The notes under the pieces: model-generated | What the model was told of the DNA's origin: nothing | The model's database searches: none | The model's input: the letters and a program-made list of their open reading frames with translations, nothing else | Part shown: positions 57,501-62,706 of the stretch, piece by piece | How positions within the stretch are numbered: position 1 is the stretch's first letter | How the letters are laid out: each line of letters starts with the position of its first letter | Program-made: the position numbers and the translations under genes | DNA from: Ophiura sarsii | Lineage: Eukaryota; Echinodermata; Ophiuroidea; Amphilepidida; Ophiuridae | Direction: 5' to 3' | Assembly (NCBI GenBank): GCA_035610835.1 | Contig: CM069458.1 | Location: 33,815,449-33,879,448 of the forward strand | DNA: 64,000 nt

Positions 57501-60500
57501 TAAACCAGTTAAGATGATATACTAATCCAGATTAGGCTTCTTCTCTTACAGGGGATTCAGACATACATGCTCAATTAGATCAAATCAACAGTGACCTAGA
57601 AGAGAGTACCATTCTGGTGAGATACATAAACCAGTTAAGATGATAGACTAATCCAGATTAGCCTTCTTCTCTTACAGGGGATTCAGACATACATGCTCAA
57701 TTAGATCAAATCAACAGTGACCTAGAAGAGAGTACCATTCTGGTGAGATACATAAACCAGTTAAGATGATATACTAATCCAGATTAGGCTTCTTCTCTTA
57801 CAGGGGATTCAGACATACATGCTCAATTAGATCAAATCAACAGTGACCTAGAAGAGAGTACCATTCTGGTGAGATACATAAACCAGTTAAGATGATAGAC
57901 TAATCCAGATTAGCCTTCTTCTCTTACAGGGGATTCAGACATACATGCTCAATTAGATCAAACCAAAGGTGACCTAGAAAAGAGTACCATACCAGAGAGA
58001 TACATAAATCAGTTAAGATGATATAATAATCCAGATTAGCCTTGTTCTCTTACAGGAAATTCAGACGCACATAGCTCAGTTAGATCAAATTAAAGGCGAC
58101 CTAGAGAGCTCCAGAGGTAAAGAATACCGGCGGCATATGGATAACTTGGAATCAGAACTCAGAAATATGGAGGTATGTTATCAACATTGAAAAGATGAAA
58201 ATAACAGGTACACTGGTCATACTATTTTATATCATGATAGGCCTAATTTCAACCATGTGATAGTTTTTACTATCATTATGGCTGGACAAGAATGATGTGA
58301 TATCATGATATAAAACAAATATTGAATACCTTTTGTTTGAGCAATAGTAAAACTATATCACTCAGTCCAATTTGAATTATTCCATTACACTCGGCTTCGC
58401 CTCGTGCAATGGAAAAATCCAAATTTGACCTTGTAATATAGTTTTTACTATTACACGTTCAGGCATTCAATATTTGTATACTATAGCATTTACCTTTACC
58501 CAAGATCCCAACCTTCACAGGTTGAAACATTATCTCATGCACTTGTCAGATTTCCTCACCACAAGAGCCATGTGGGAATTGGAGTGCTAGATTACGACTT
58601 CTCCAAATCTTAGATTCAGTCATTTGGATATTTTTGTACACTCTGCCATTCCAACTCACGAGGTAAAATATTGCTCTTGACATACAAAATGCTGCTGTGT
58701 ACGGCAGTGAACAGTTCTGACTTCAGTTGAACTGAATTTTAACTTATGCCCAGCCGTGGCTATACGGCACAATGGTTAGCGCGCTGTGACATGAGTGTGA
58801 AGTTTGACACTGCCGTGGGCACAAACACAGTAAATTTGTTATCGTTCTAAGCGTAAAGCTGGCATTGATCGAATTTATCAGTGGCTTTATTTTACGTCAT
58901 TTCATGCATATGCAGGAATTTTGTGCCAGGGTGATGTTGACATGATTTGCACGTATTTGCATCTATTGATGAGTTGTGTGGATCTCATTGATGCCCGGGG
59001 GGGGGGGGGGGGGGGGGGGGGGTGGTGTGTACTCGGATTTGGTTTGGTCGGGGGTGTGCGGCTGGAGATTCAAAACCCCTACCCATTTCTAAGGGTGATT
59101 TTGTAAAACAAGGTACCCATTTCTAAGGATTTTGCTTCATTATAGAACCAATTTTCGCAAATTATCGGGTAAATTGGCTCAATTTTCGCGAAAATAGACA
59201 AATTTTCCCCGAAAATATACTCATTTGTAAAAGGTGACCCCATTATTAGGGGGGGGGGGGGGGGGTGGGGGGGGGGGGTTAAGGGGGGTACTCGGATTTG
59301 GTTTAGTCAGGGATGTGTGGCTGGAGATTCAAAACCCCTACTCATTTCTAAGGGTGATTTTGTAAAAAAGTACCCATTTCTAATTTTGCTTCATTATAGA
59401 CCAAATTTTCGCAAATTATCGGGAAAATTGGCCCAACTTTCGCACATTTTTAATGAAAAATAGACCCATTTGTAAAAGGTGACCCCATTATTAGGGCTTT
59501 TCCAGCACAAAATCATACCCCATGTTTAGGGATTTTTTGCAAAAAAGTGACCCATTAGAGCGGCACATCCCCGTATACCGTATAACCAAGTACTGCCCCC
59601 CCCCACCCCCACCCCCAGGATTGATGCAGGAAACCAGCATAGAGATAAATGGACAGCTGTTTTAACTCATCAGGTTCAGGTTTTGTGTCATATTAACATA
59701 AACACTTTACAATTGGCTTTATTTGTTCACAGCTTAGTCGTTTGAACAAAGAGAACACACGATTGGAACACCAAGTCCAAGATGTAATGGCCGATGTAGC
59801 CAATAACAAGGTAATTGGTTCATTATTAGAATTGAAATTAAATTGGTTCTACCTATGAGTAAGCTATTTAAAATTAGTCTAGTGCAAAGACTTCTGTTGT
59901 ACGTATGAGTTATACATACAGATTTTTTCCCCGTAACACATACACTATGGGCTTTCTAAGCCAGAAACGTAAGTTTCTAAATCGGAGTAGTTACGACTAG
60001 GGTAAATTTGTGATAGCGTACTCATAGGAAACACCATTAAATGTGATGAATAATAATGGTTTTAGTATGTATGCAGTGTGTATCAAAATAAAGGAAACAC
60101 AAATTGAATCATCAATTAAAAGATATAGTGTGATATGATGGATGGAATACACTTGAGAAACGCAGGGAACAAAACAGACTAGGAATGATGTACAAAATCC
60201 AAAATGAGCTTGTTGGGATAAACAAAGAAGCCGTTATCAAGATTTCATCGCCGGCTGGAGTAAAAACCAGGCAGCAAGGTAAAGCAGAAATCCTGTACGC
60301 AAAAAAGGACGTCTACAAATACTCCTTCTTCCCCAGGACGCCTGGAACGACCTTCAAGCAAAGACTTCTCCACAACACAAACTAGCATGCCGCGCACACA
60401 CAAGTTAGCGATTTGCGGATTTAATCCTGCCCTGCTGACTAAATCTTCAGAAGGTTCAGAAGATATGTCTAAAGAAAGAACAGGTTTCCAATAGAGAACA

Positions 60501-61980
60501 ACCTATTGTTATACTGTGAAATAATTGTCACAGGTGAATGAATAACAATGCATTGTTGGATAGCAGTGCAGATGAAATTTGCACTATAACAAGTTAGCAA
60601 CTTCAGCCATTCAACCATTCTTTGTGTGACAAGTTCTCAAGGAGAAAATATGTTTTGGAAAAATGATTCCACAAGGCTTTTAGGAGTGGTATACCTGTTA
60701 CGTAACACACATGGTTAAATAATTTTGAATGGGGATAGGCCAGCACCAAAGAATGGTTGAATGGCTGAGGTATTTGTGTGACACATTCTCAAGATGAAAA
60801 TCTGTTTTGACCCCGGGAAAGTGATTCCACAAGGCTTTTTGGATTGTAACACCTGTCACGTAACACCCATGGTTCAACAAGATTGAATGGGGATAGGCCA
60901 ACACAAAAATGGTTAAATGGCTGGAGGGGCTAACTTATCACAGTACAAATTTTACCTGCTGCCCAACAATGTGTGTTATTCCTTCACATGTGACAATGCT
61001 TTAAGGGTCAGGGTGTCATTGCAAAGGGACTATCCAGTTCATTCTTCAGACATATCACGCTTTATCTAAAACTCTGCCATTTTGCTTTCACCATAACCTC
61101 CTACCCACATTTTCCAAGGGAATTTTTTTTCAACGAGAAAAAGCGTGGACAAAAAGAGTGGCCACGCCCCCAGGCTTGAACCCAGGACCTCTCTGTTGAG
61201 AGACGTACGCCCTACAAGTGCGCGACAGGGTTCAACCATACTTGGTCGAGTATACTCCGCCAACTATGTAGCCTGGGGCCATTTTTTCATCGAAAAGGTG
61301 CCACGCCAGCTTACACAGACAGACTGCAGTGGCCATTTGTGGCACTGGGGGTGGTTAGGGTTAAGGGATGATATATGTGTGTTCAAATTTGGAAATAAAT
61401 ATGATTGTCTATTAAAATATTGAACATTAGACAATAATAATGTGGTGTCTTGCAACATTTTATTTTAGTAGACAAGTTTAAAATATGTTAGTATATATCA
61501 GAGTTGGAACAATGACTATCCCTATATTAATTCTGAGTTGTCAGATACCATCTGGTTCTGTAGACTAAGGCAACCACTAGTAGCAGTCCCAAACGTAAGT
61601 CAGGGCTGATGAATTTGTAGAGATGCCCTTTGGAAAGCTACCAAAAAGGTGAGCTTCTTAAATCCTCTCGATGTGAAAAGAATGATCAAATTCACTGGTC
61701 GCTGATCACTGGGTGACCTACTCGGTGGATCAGTTACTCGATGATGTCCAACAGTGTTGAAAGCAAACATAGCATTTAGAAAGAAAAAACCAAAGTAAGT
61801 CCGGCAATTGATTGTTTTTTCTCCATATTGGGTCATGTACTTGTTCAAAAGAAATATCTGATGTTTCATTGCAGTATATACAAGTGTCACGTATGGACAG
61901 AGAGTTAGCGGATTTAAAGACAAGATCTAAAGATGAACAACAAAGGAGAGGTATGGAGGCATTGCATCATAAGTCAATGG
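27422..61980 (+). CDS. TBC1D31: TBC1D31 (WDR67) orthologue, 20 exons, both ends missing
   Basis: In vertebrates TBC1D31 sits at centriolar satellites/centrosomes and helps primary cilium formation, acting with praja2, PKA and OFD1. Exons: 27422-27577, 28301-28416, 30687-30865, 31733-31912, 32393-32521, 34366-34566, 35309-35518, 37317-37399, 38019-38165, 39204-39337, 40810-40943, 42392-42571, 49927-50106, 51113-51318, 53854-53989, 54708-54800, 56605-56745, 58056-58172, 59733-59810, 61875-61980. Every intron is GT-AG and the phases join without a break, giving about 969 codons. Domains: WD40 repeats (residues ~1-320), a Ser/Thr-rich linker, a TBC domain (~395-640) and a long coiled coil (~670-969). 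The usual TBC arginine/glutamine finger motifs are not evident. The start codon exon was not found upstream, and the phase-1 end at 61980 needs a further exon beyond the last one seen. Confidence 0.95.
27724..28002 (+). mobile_element. tRNA-derived SINE with AACCCTAAC ends
   Basis: It starts TTAACCCTAACAC and ends GGTTAGGGTTAT. Inside is a tRNA-like stretch on the plus strand: CGTGGCCTGTCGGTAGATCG (box A-like), a Gln(CTG)-like anticodon loop TTCTGAA, and GGAGTTTGAGCCCC (box B-like). It lies in the first intron seen. Confidence 0.7.
28301..28416 (+). CDS. TBC1D31: TBC1D31 exon, WD40
   Basis: Encodes FQLVQKAG.. to VALSDYSLKCYDT. It ends at the first donor (ACAG|GTAAGT) of the 70-bp array that follows; the last 41 bases of this exon are the coding half of the repeat unit. 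Only this first donor joins in frame to the next exon. Confidence 0.93.
28376..30055 (+). repeat. 70-bp tandem array, 24 copies, each carrying exon end plus splice donor
   Basis: Exactly 24 x 70 bp. Each unit is 41 bases of exon end (GGTTGCCCTGTCAG...ATACAG) plus 29 bases of intron start (GTAAGTTACTGAATTGTGCC...), so 24 identical ACAG|GTAAGT donors lie at 28417 + 70n. The copies differ almost only at two sites: A or G before CCCTGTCAG, and AAG or AAT before TGCTACG. Ten copies have AAT. Copy 23 also has two private changes. No unit carries an evident acceptor. Confidence 0.98.
30687..30865 (+). CDS. TBC1D31: TBC1D31 exon, WD40
   Basis: Encodes TKELVSWMKGHGSAIHSISL, then HASGRYALTTSSDTSLLWDL and KRKLNVKEDVGIAN, a full WD blade. 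Acceptor AATAG|ATACTAAAG, donor AAC|GTGAGT, ending in phase 0. A run of 17 C lies upstream at 30442-30458. Confidence 0.94.
31338..31574. mobile_element. Short inverted-repeat element in intron
   Basis: The ends TTAGGGGTCGTCCA / TGGATGACCCCTAA and the inner ACGTACGC/GCGTAC motifs are mirrored. It holds a C-rich run near 31385. Probably a MITE; the duplication is unclear. Confidence 0.55.
31733..31912 (+). CDS. TBC1D31: TBC1D31 exon, WD40
   Basis: Encodes VFFLPLSNTIMTCFRDDSIF, AWESDTLQCKYQLPIPPGE and ATPRDGRLLVAGGK. Sixty codons, phase 0 at both ends. Confidence 0.95.
32393..32521 (+). CDS. TBC1D31: TBC1D31 exon, WD40
   Basis: Encodes SRFLHIWALDTRTLLRVVEM and KVRAVKQLEFLPESFDGGS. Phase 0 at both ends; donor AAG|GTGGGT. 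Confidence 0.95.
33064..34110. mobile_element. Mariner-type MITE, ~1.05 kb, TA flanks
   Basis: TA|CAGGGTGTCTCAAAAAAA at 33062 and TTTTTTCTGAGACACCCTG|TA ending 34112. A second inverted block (GGAACACTTCCATCCAAGTT) lies about 180 bp inside each end. TA flanks and this terminus fit the Tc1/mariner superfamily. No transposase frame. Confidence 0.85.
34366..34566 (+). CDS. TBC1D31: TBC1D31 exon, last WD40 part
   Basis: Encodes IVGALSQDGIMRFINLNTCK, LLFDIGCLDDRISSVTVSAS and VNVYSVPALLADFNK. Sixty-seven codons in phase 0. Confidence 0.95.
35309..35518 (+). CDS. TBC1D31: TBC1D31 exon, linker
   Basis: Encodes PPPPLVKAMSNRAGG, then a Ser/Thr-rich low-conservation linker between the WD40 and TBC regions. 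The proline run and 'LVK' match the vertebrate protein. Phase 0 at both ends. Confidence 0.9.
35700..35850 (-). mobile_element. tRNA-derived SINE fragment
   Basis: On the minus strand, AGTCCTGCGGATAAGTTCTC (tRNA-like start) is followed by AGGGTTCAAGTCCCTG (box B) and then GTGTCCTTGGGCAAGGCACT. The last block resembles a conserved central motif of several deuterostome SINE families (from memory; family not named). Confidence 0.65.
35851..37316. other. Intron, nothing firmly recognised
   Basis: Contains a 141-codon plus-strand frame (36592-37017) with no recognisable family and no splice or codon support, so it is not called a gene. Confidence 0.5.
37317..37399 (+). CDS. TBC1D31: TBC1D31 exon, start of TBC domain
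   Basis: Encodes LPDGLNMSRLRAILKGYGEY and PAKYR, matching the start of the TBC region. Ends in phase 2 (AG|GTACTA). Confidence 0.94.
38019..38165 (+). CDS. TBC1D31: TBC1D31 exon, TBC domain
   Basis: Encodes MFIWRSILRLPENHSAFSSL and YPIKSRKLLRVLQR. The canonical TBC IxxDxxR motif is not present at the expected place. Ends in phase 2. Confidence 0.95.
38200..38372. mobile_element. Possible hAT-like MITE
   Basis: CAGGCCTGGGAAAAATG at the left and TTTTTTCCAGCCCTG at the right form imperfect inverted ends, with CCCGGGAAAT repeated inside. No clean duplication. Confidence 0.45.
38638..39178 (+). mobile_element. TTAACACTTTCC element containing an expanded 21-bp minisatellite
   Basis: The ends are TTAACACTTTCCACGCGGC and GCCGCATGGAAAATGTTAA. 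Inside, TTTTACCATATACAAAACAAG repeats about 15 times (38662-38985) with a few variants. The relatives at 7554 and 13391 have one copy or none. The element ends 25 bp before the next TBC1D31 exon. Confidence 0.85.
39204..39337 (+). CDS. TBC1D31: TBC1D31 exon, TBC domain
   Basis: Encodes TLSCLANWSAIFGETEYLPL, then LAFPFVKLFQNNQLVCFEVI, one of the best conserved segments. Ends in phase 1. The next intron starts with a 15-bp minisatellite. Confidence 0.96.
39520..39745 (+). repeat. 15-bp tandem repeat, ~15 copies
   Basis: CGGTTCTGTATCGGT repeats with a strict 15-bp period and few changes (CAGTT variants at the edges). Both strands are open through it only because the period is a multiple of three. 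Confidence 0.95.
39860..40182. mobile_element. MITE with AGGCCTAAAAA ends
   Basis: AGGCCTAAAAAAAAAAAGTT and its complement close a 323-bp segment. The subterminal TTGATTGGCGTAAC / GTTACGTCAATCAA is also inverted. GGTCGGT motifs inside resemble those at 34890-35060 and 56110-56410. Confidence 0.75.
40810..40943 (+). CDS. TBC1D31: TBC1D31 exon, TBC domain
   Basis: Encodes NWCQLWFEFFPNPPINTLSL and ENVLAYHDRKLLQHF. Enters in phase 1 and ends in phase 0 (CAG|GTAAAT). Confidence 0.95.
41220..41379. mobile_element. Foldback hairpin element
   Basis: GAGAATAATGAC at the left and GTCATTATTCTC at the right; the arms (TTTTCGTGAATTTGTTTTGA and complement) continue almost to the loop. Same terminal hexamer as 7863-8059. 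Confidence 0.8.
42392..42571 (+). CDS. TBC1D31: TBC1D31 exon, end of TBC domain
   Basis: Encodes IYAWPLLETLFSEVVTRDEW and DNIFSNHPAFLQLMVVAY. Sixty codons in phase 0. Followed by a 7.4-kb intron full of repeats. Confidence 0.95.
42877..43963 (+). repeat. ~880-bp repeat unit, copy A (with MITE inside)
   Basis: Shares with copies B (43964) and C (48996) the blocks GAGCATGCGCATTTGTACAC, GGGAAGACATGAGGATCCAG, CATGGACCCTGTCGGGGAGA and AAATAAATGATCATAGAGCC. Lies head to tail with copy B. Interrupted by the MITE at 42894-43101. Non-coding as far as can be seen. Confidence 0.85.
42894..43101. mobile_element. TA-flanked MITE inserted in repeat copy A
   Basis: TA|CTGTAAAAGC at the left and GCTTTTACAG|TA at the right. 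The body is rich in TTTCGCG/CGCGAAAA. Copies B and C read straight through this point with a single TA, showing the empty site. Confidence 0.9.
43964..44860 (+). repeat. ~880-bp repeat unit, copy B
   Basis: Starts TCTGGTTTTGAGCACTTGAT and ends just before another TCTGGT. Nearly identical to copies A and C; the tandem neighbour of A. Confidence 0.88.
44861..46803. other. Intron, nothing recognised
   Basis: Sequence somewhat richer in GC than its surroundings, with several overlapping frames on both strands (about 45075-46066). None has a recognisable family or splice support. Confidence 0.5.
46804..47972. mobile_element. TA-flanked element with ~30 AP-1-type sites
   Basis: TA|CACAGAAAAAAAT at the left and TTTTTTTTCTGTG|TA at the right. 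The two end regions (46817-47250 and 47700-47955) are packed with TGAGTCA and TGACTCA, roughly 33 by eye. Many are paired as TGAGTCA-NN-TGACTCA palindromes. The ~430-bp centre lacks them. No transposase. Confidence 0.88.
48000..48495 (-). mobile_element. tRNA-derived SINE, copy 2
   Basis: Inverted relative to 14076-14525. The tRNA-like head (minus strand) is GTGGCGTGCATACGTTGGCC with box B GGGTTCGAATCTCC near 48435. The body matches copy 1 as far as TAGCCTAGCTATAA. Confidence 0.7.
48996..49880 (+). repeat. ~880-bp repeat unit, copy C
   Basis: Begins TCTGGTTTTGAGCACTTGAT and is followed by another partial TCTGGTTTTGAGCACTTGAT at 49853, ending 46 bp before the next exon. Has a ~23-bp deletion relative to A and B near 49580. 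Confidence 0.88.
49927..50106 (+). CDS. TBC1D31: TBC1D31 exon, after TBC domain
   Basis: Encodes YFFHHRNAIDISGVIKEAYR and LTRGQYPIFNKYPKFIVDYQ. Sixty codons in phase 0. Confidence 0.95.
50340..50420 (+). repeat. (ATTT)n low-complexity
   Basis: TTTATTTATTTATTTATTTA-type repeats, again around 50670-50690. Confidence 0.9.
50840..51075. mobile_element. MITE directly upstream of an exon
   Basis: GGGTTGAGCGCCAGAAGGCC at the left and its near complement at the right enclose 236 bp. The flanks show similar TATATTTA / GATATTTA, a possible 8-bp duplication. Ends 37 bp before the acceptor at 51112. Confidence 0.75.
51113..51318 (+). CDS. TBC1D31: TBC1D31 exon, coiled coil
   Basis: Encodes AQERERIRSDELDYLHQREA, EEAWYRQQELM and EEEQKLVDQRVR, the start of the long charged coiled coil. 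Ends in phase 2. Just after it a ~40-bp direct repeat (GCAATACAAGTTTTTCTAGT) occurs twice (51426-51506). Confidence 0.94.
52096..53676. mobile_element. TA-flanked element with internal ~155-bp repeats rich in AGGTCA
   Basis: TA|CCGGGTGGTTCAAAAAAA at the left and the complement ending GAACCACCCGG|TA. The inverted ends extend ~120 bp. The centre (52735-53450) holds about five copies of a ~155-bp unit with GACCAATTGCAACC and a cluster of AGGTCA half-sites, some as AGGTCAAAGGTCA (DR1). No transposase. Confidence 0.88.
53854..53989 (+). CDS. TBC1D31: TBC1D31 exon, coiled coil
   Basis: Encodes LQAMKRELRARELQMLEGTR and ELGRLDEEIARK, aligned with the vertebrate coiled coil. Enters in phase 2, ends in phase 0. 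Confidence 0.93.
54649..54710 (+). repeat. 31-bp direct duplication of a splice acceptor
   Basis: AACATTGGTATTTATGT..TTCTTTACAGCG occurs twice in tandem, so two TTTACAG acceptors lie 31 bp apart (ending 54676 and 54707). Only the second keeps the frame. Confidence 0.9.
54708..54800 (+). CDS. TBC1D31: TBC1D31 exon, coiled coil
   Basis: Encodes RVLREQETQAAVEDVEIRRM and ELQAQKEQLQQ. Thirty-one codons in phase 0. Confidence 0.9.
54801..56604. other. Intron, nothing recognised
   Basis: No transposon ends or gene found. GACCGACC motifs near 56130 and 56400 resemble those at 34890-35060 and within 39860-40182. Confidence 0.5.
56605..56745 (+). CDS. TBC1D31: TBC1D31 exon, coiled coil
   Basis: Encodes DLAHGSVQASHQEHAN, RRQQELENRVRTRAWD and RDQEHESRK. 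Ends in phase 0 (AAG|GTCAGT) before the 126-bp array. Confidence 0.85.
56890..58055 (+). repeat. 126-bp tandem array of exon-start copies with acceptors
   Basis: Units start at 57048, 57174, 57300, 57426, 57552, 57678, 57804 and 57930, and the true exon at 58056 is the next in register. A diverged copy starts at 56911. Each unit has a polypyrimidine tract and acceptor (CTTCTCTTACAG), then GGGATTCAGACATACATGCT, related to the start of the real exon but one base shorter. Six central units (57174-57804) read CTG|GTGAGA, a splice donor; the outer ones read CCAGAGAGA instead. Confidence 0.97.
58056..58172 (+). CDS. TBC1D31: TBC1D31 exon, coiled coil
   Basis: Encodes EIQTHIAQLDQIKGDLESSR and HMDNLESELRNME. 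Thirty-nine codons in phase 0. Its first ~50 bases are the source of, or derive from, the 126-bp array. Confidence 0.88.
58318..58474. repeat. Foldback hairpin
   Basis: ATATTGAATACC..AATAGTAAAACTATAT and its complement form ~65-bp arms around ACACTCGGCTTCGCCTCGTG. Non-coding. Confidence 0.75.
58997..59520 (+). repeat. Two ~250-bp direct repeats headed by long G-runs
   Basis: G-runs at 58997-59022 and 59249-59278 each precede TACTCGGATTTGGTTT, GGCTGGAGATTCAAAACCCC and AAAAGGTGACCCCATTATTA. A C-rich run follows at ~59597-59618. Confidence 0.85.
59733..59810 (+). CDS. TBC1D31: TBC1D31 exon, coiled coil
   Basis: Encodes LSRLNKENTRLEHQVQDVMA and DVANNK. Heptad-like spacing; phase 0 at both ends. 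Confidence 0.85.
60155..60395 (+). pseudogene. LINE reverse transcriptase C-terminal fragment
   Basis: MMYKIQNELVGINKEAVIKI, then TRQQGKAEILYAKKDVYKYS and FFPRT, FKQRLLHNTN and a stop. This is the usual tail of many LINE polymerases (L..YKI.N..V, then SFFPRT); the intervening W..LP segment is missing. Confidence 0.7.
60604..60925 (+). repeat. Two ~160-bp direct repeats
   Basis: ATGATTCCACAAGGCTTTT, CACGTAACAC-like, ATGGGGATAGGCCA and AATGGTTGAATGGCTG blocks occur twice in the same order (about 60604-60765 and 60748-60925). Confidence 0.8.
61090..61366 (-). mobile_element. tRNA-derived SINE of the AACCCTAAC family
   Basis: Minus strand: tRNA-like GCACTTGTAGGGCGTACGTC and box B CTGGGTTCAAGCCTGG. 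The right end on the plus strand is GGTGGTTAGGGTTAAGG. The left CCCTAA end is decayed (CCATAACCTCCTACCCAC). Confidence 0.7.
61875..61980 (+). CDS. TBC1D31: TBC1D31 exon (last seen), coiled coil
   Basis: Encodes YIQVSRMDRELADLKTRSKD and GMEALHHKSM, ending in phase 1 at G|GTAAGA. The acceptor follows CATTGCAG. A further exon is needed; none was recognised up to 64000. Confidence 0.82.
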
Positions 61981-62074
61981 GTAAGACTTCATCTAACATT
62001 TTGTATTTGGCCTGGGGTGGGGCACTCGTGTATAACAGTTGTAATCGTCCGTGTGAATACACTCTCAATGCCCA

Positions 62075-62358
62075 TAACCCTAACACTCCCGGTGGATTTT
62101 CCAAAGAAATTTTTTTCGAGCAAAAAAAACACACACAACAAGAGGTGCCACGCCCCGGGGTTTGAACCCACGACCTCTCGGTTACAAGTCCAACGCTCTA
62201 CCAAGTGAGCCACGGGGGGAGCTATGCTGGGCGAGTGTATTCGCCCAGCTACATTTGTATGTAGCCCGGGGCCGTTATTTCACCCAAAACCTCAGCAGCA
62301 GGTGGAACCGACAGGCTGGGAAATGGGATTTCATGGGGTGTGGGGCTGTTTGGGTTAA
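62075..62358 (-). mobile_element. tRNA-derived SINE, AACCCTAAC family
   Basis: Plus-strand ends ATAACCCTAACACTC and GGGGCTGTTTGGGTTAA. The minus strand carries GTGGCTCACTTGGTAGAGCG (box A), a TGT (Thr-like) anticodon loop CTTGTAA and GTGGGTTCAAACCCC (box B). Almost identical to the next copy. Confidence 0.82.
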
Positions 62359-62416
62359 TCAAGGTGAAATTAGAGAAAAAAAGTGAAAATTAAAAAGAAG
62401 AAACAAAATCGTTCAA

Positions 62417-62706
62417 TAACCCTAACACTCACGGTGGATTTTCCAACGAAATTTTTTTCGAGCAAAAAAACCACACACAACAAGAGGTGCCACGCCCCGG
62501 GGTTTGAACCCACGACCTCTCGGTTACAAGTCCAACGCTCTACCAAGTGAGCCACGGGGGGGGGGGGGGGGGGGGGGGGGGGGGAGCGAGTGTATTCGCC
62601 CAGCTATGTAGCCCAGGGCCGTTATTTCACCCAAAAACCTCAGCGGCAGGTGGAACCGACAGGCTGGGAAATGGGATTTCATGGGGTGTGGGGCTGTAAG
62701 GGTTAA
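62417..62706 (-). mobile_element. tRNA-derived SINE, AACCCTAAC family, tandem neighbour
   Basis: Same ends and tRNA-like head as 62075-62358, with a run of 29 G (62556-62584) expanded from the GCCACGGGGGG at the 5' side of the tRNA-like part. Ends CTGTAAGGGTTAAG. Confidence 0.82.

Noticed and set aside
58751..58830. tRNA-like sequence (GTGGCTATACGGCACAATGG)
   Set aside because: Box A-like stretch but no convincing box B at the right spacing.
61600..61923. 107-codon minus-strand frame overlapping the last TBC1D31 exon
   Set aside because: Antisense to a supported exon and without recognisable features.
62162..62215. Functional tRNA-Thr gene on the minus strand
   Set aside because: Part of a dispersed repeat present in two tandem copies, with no matching acceptor stem.
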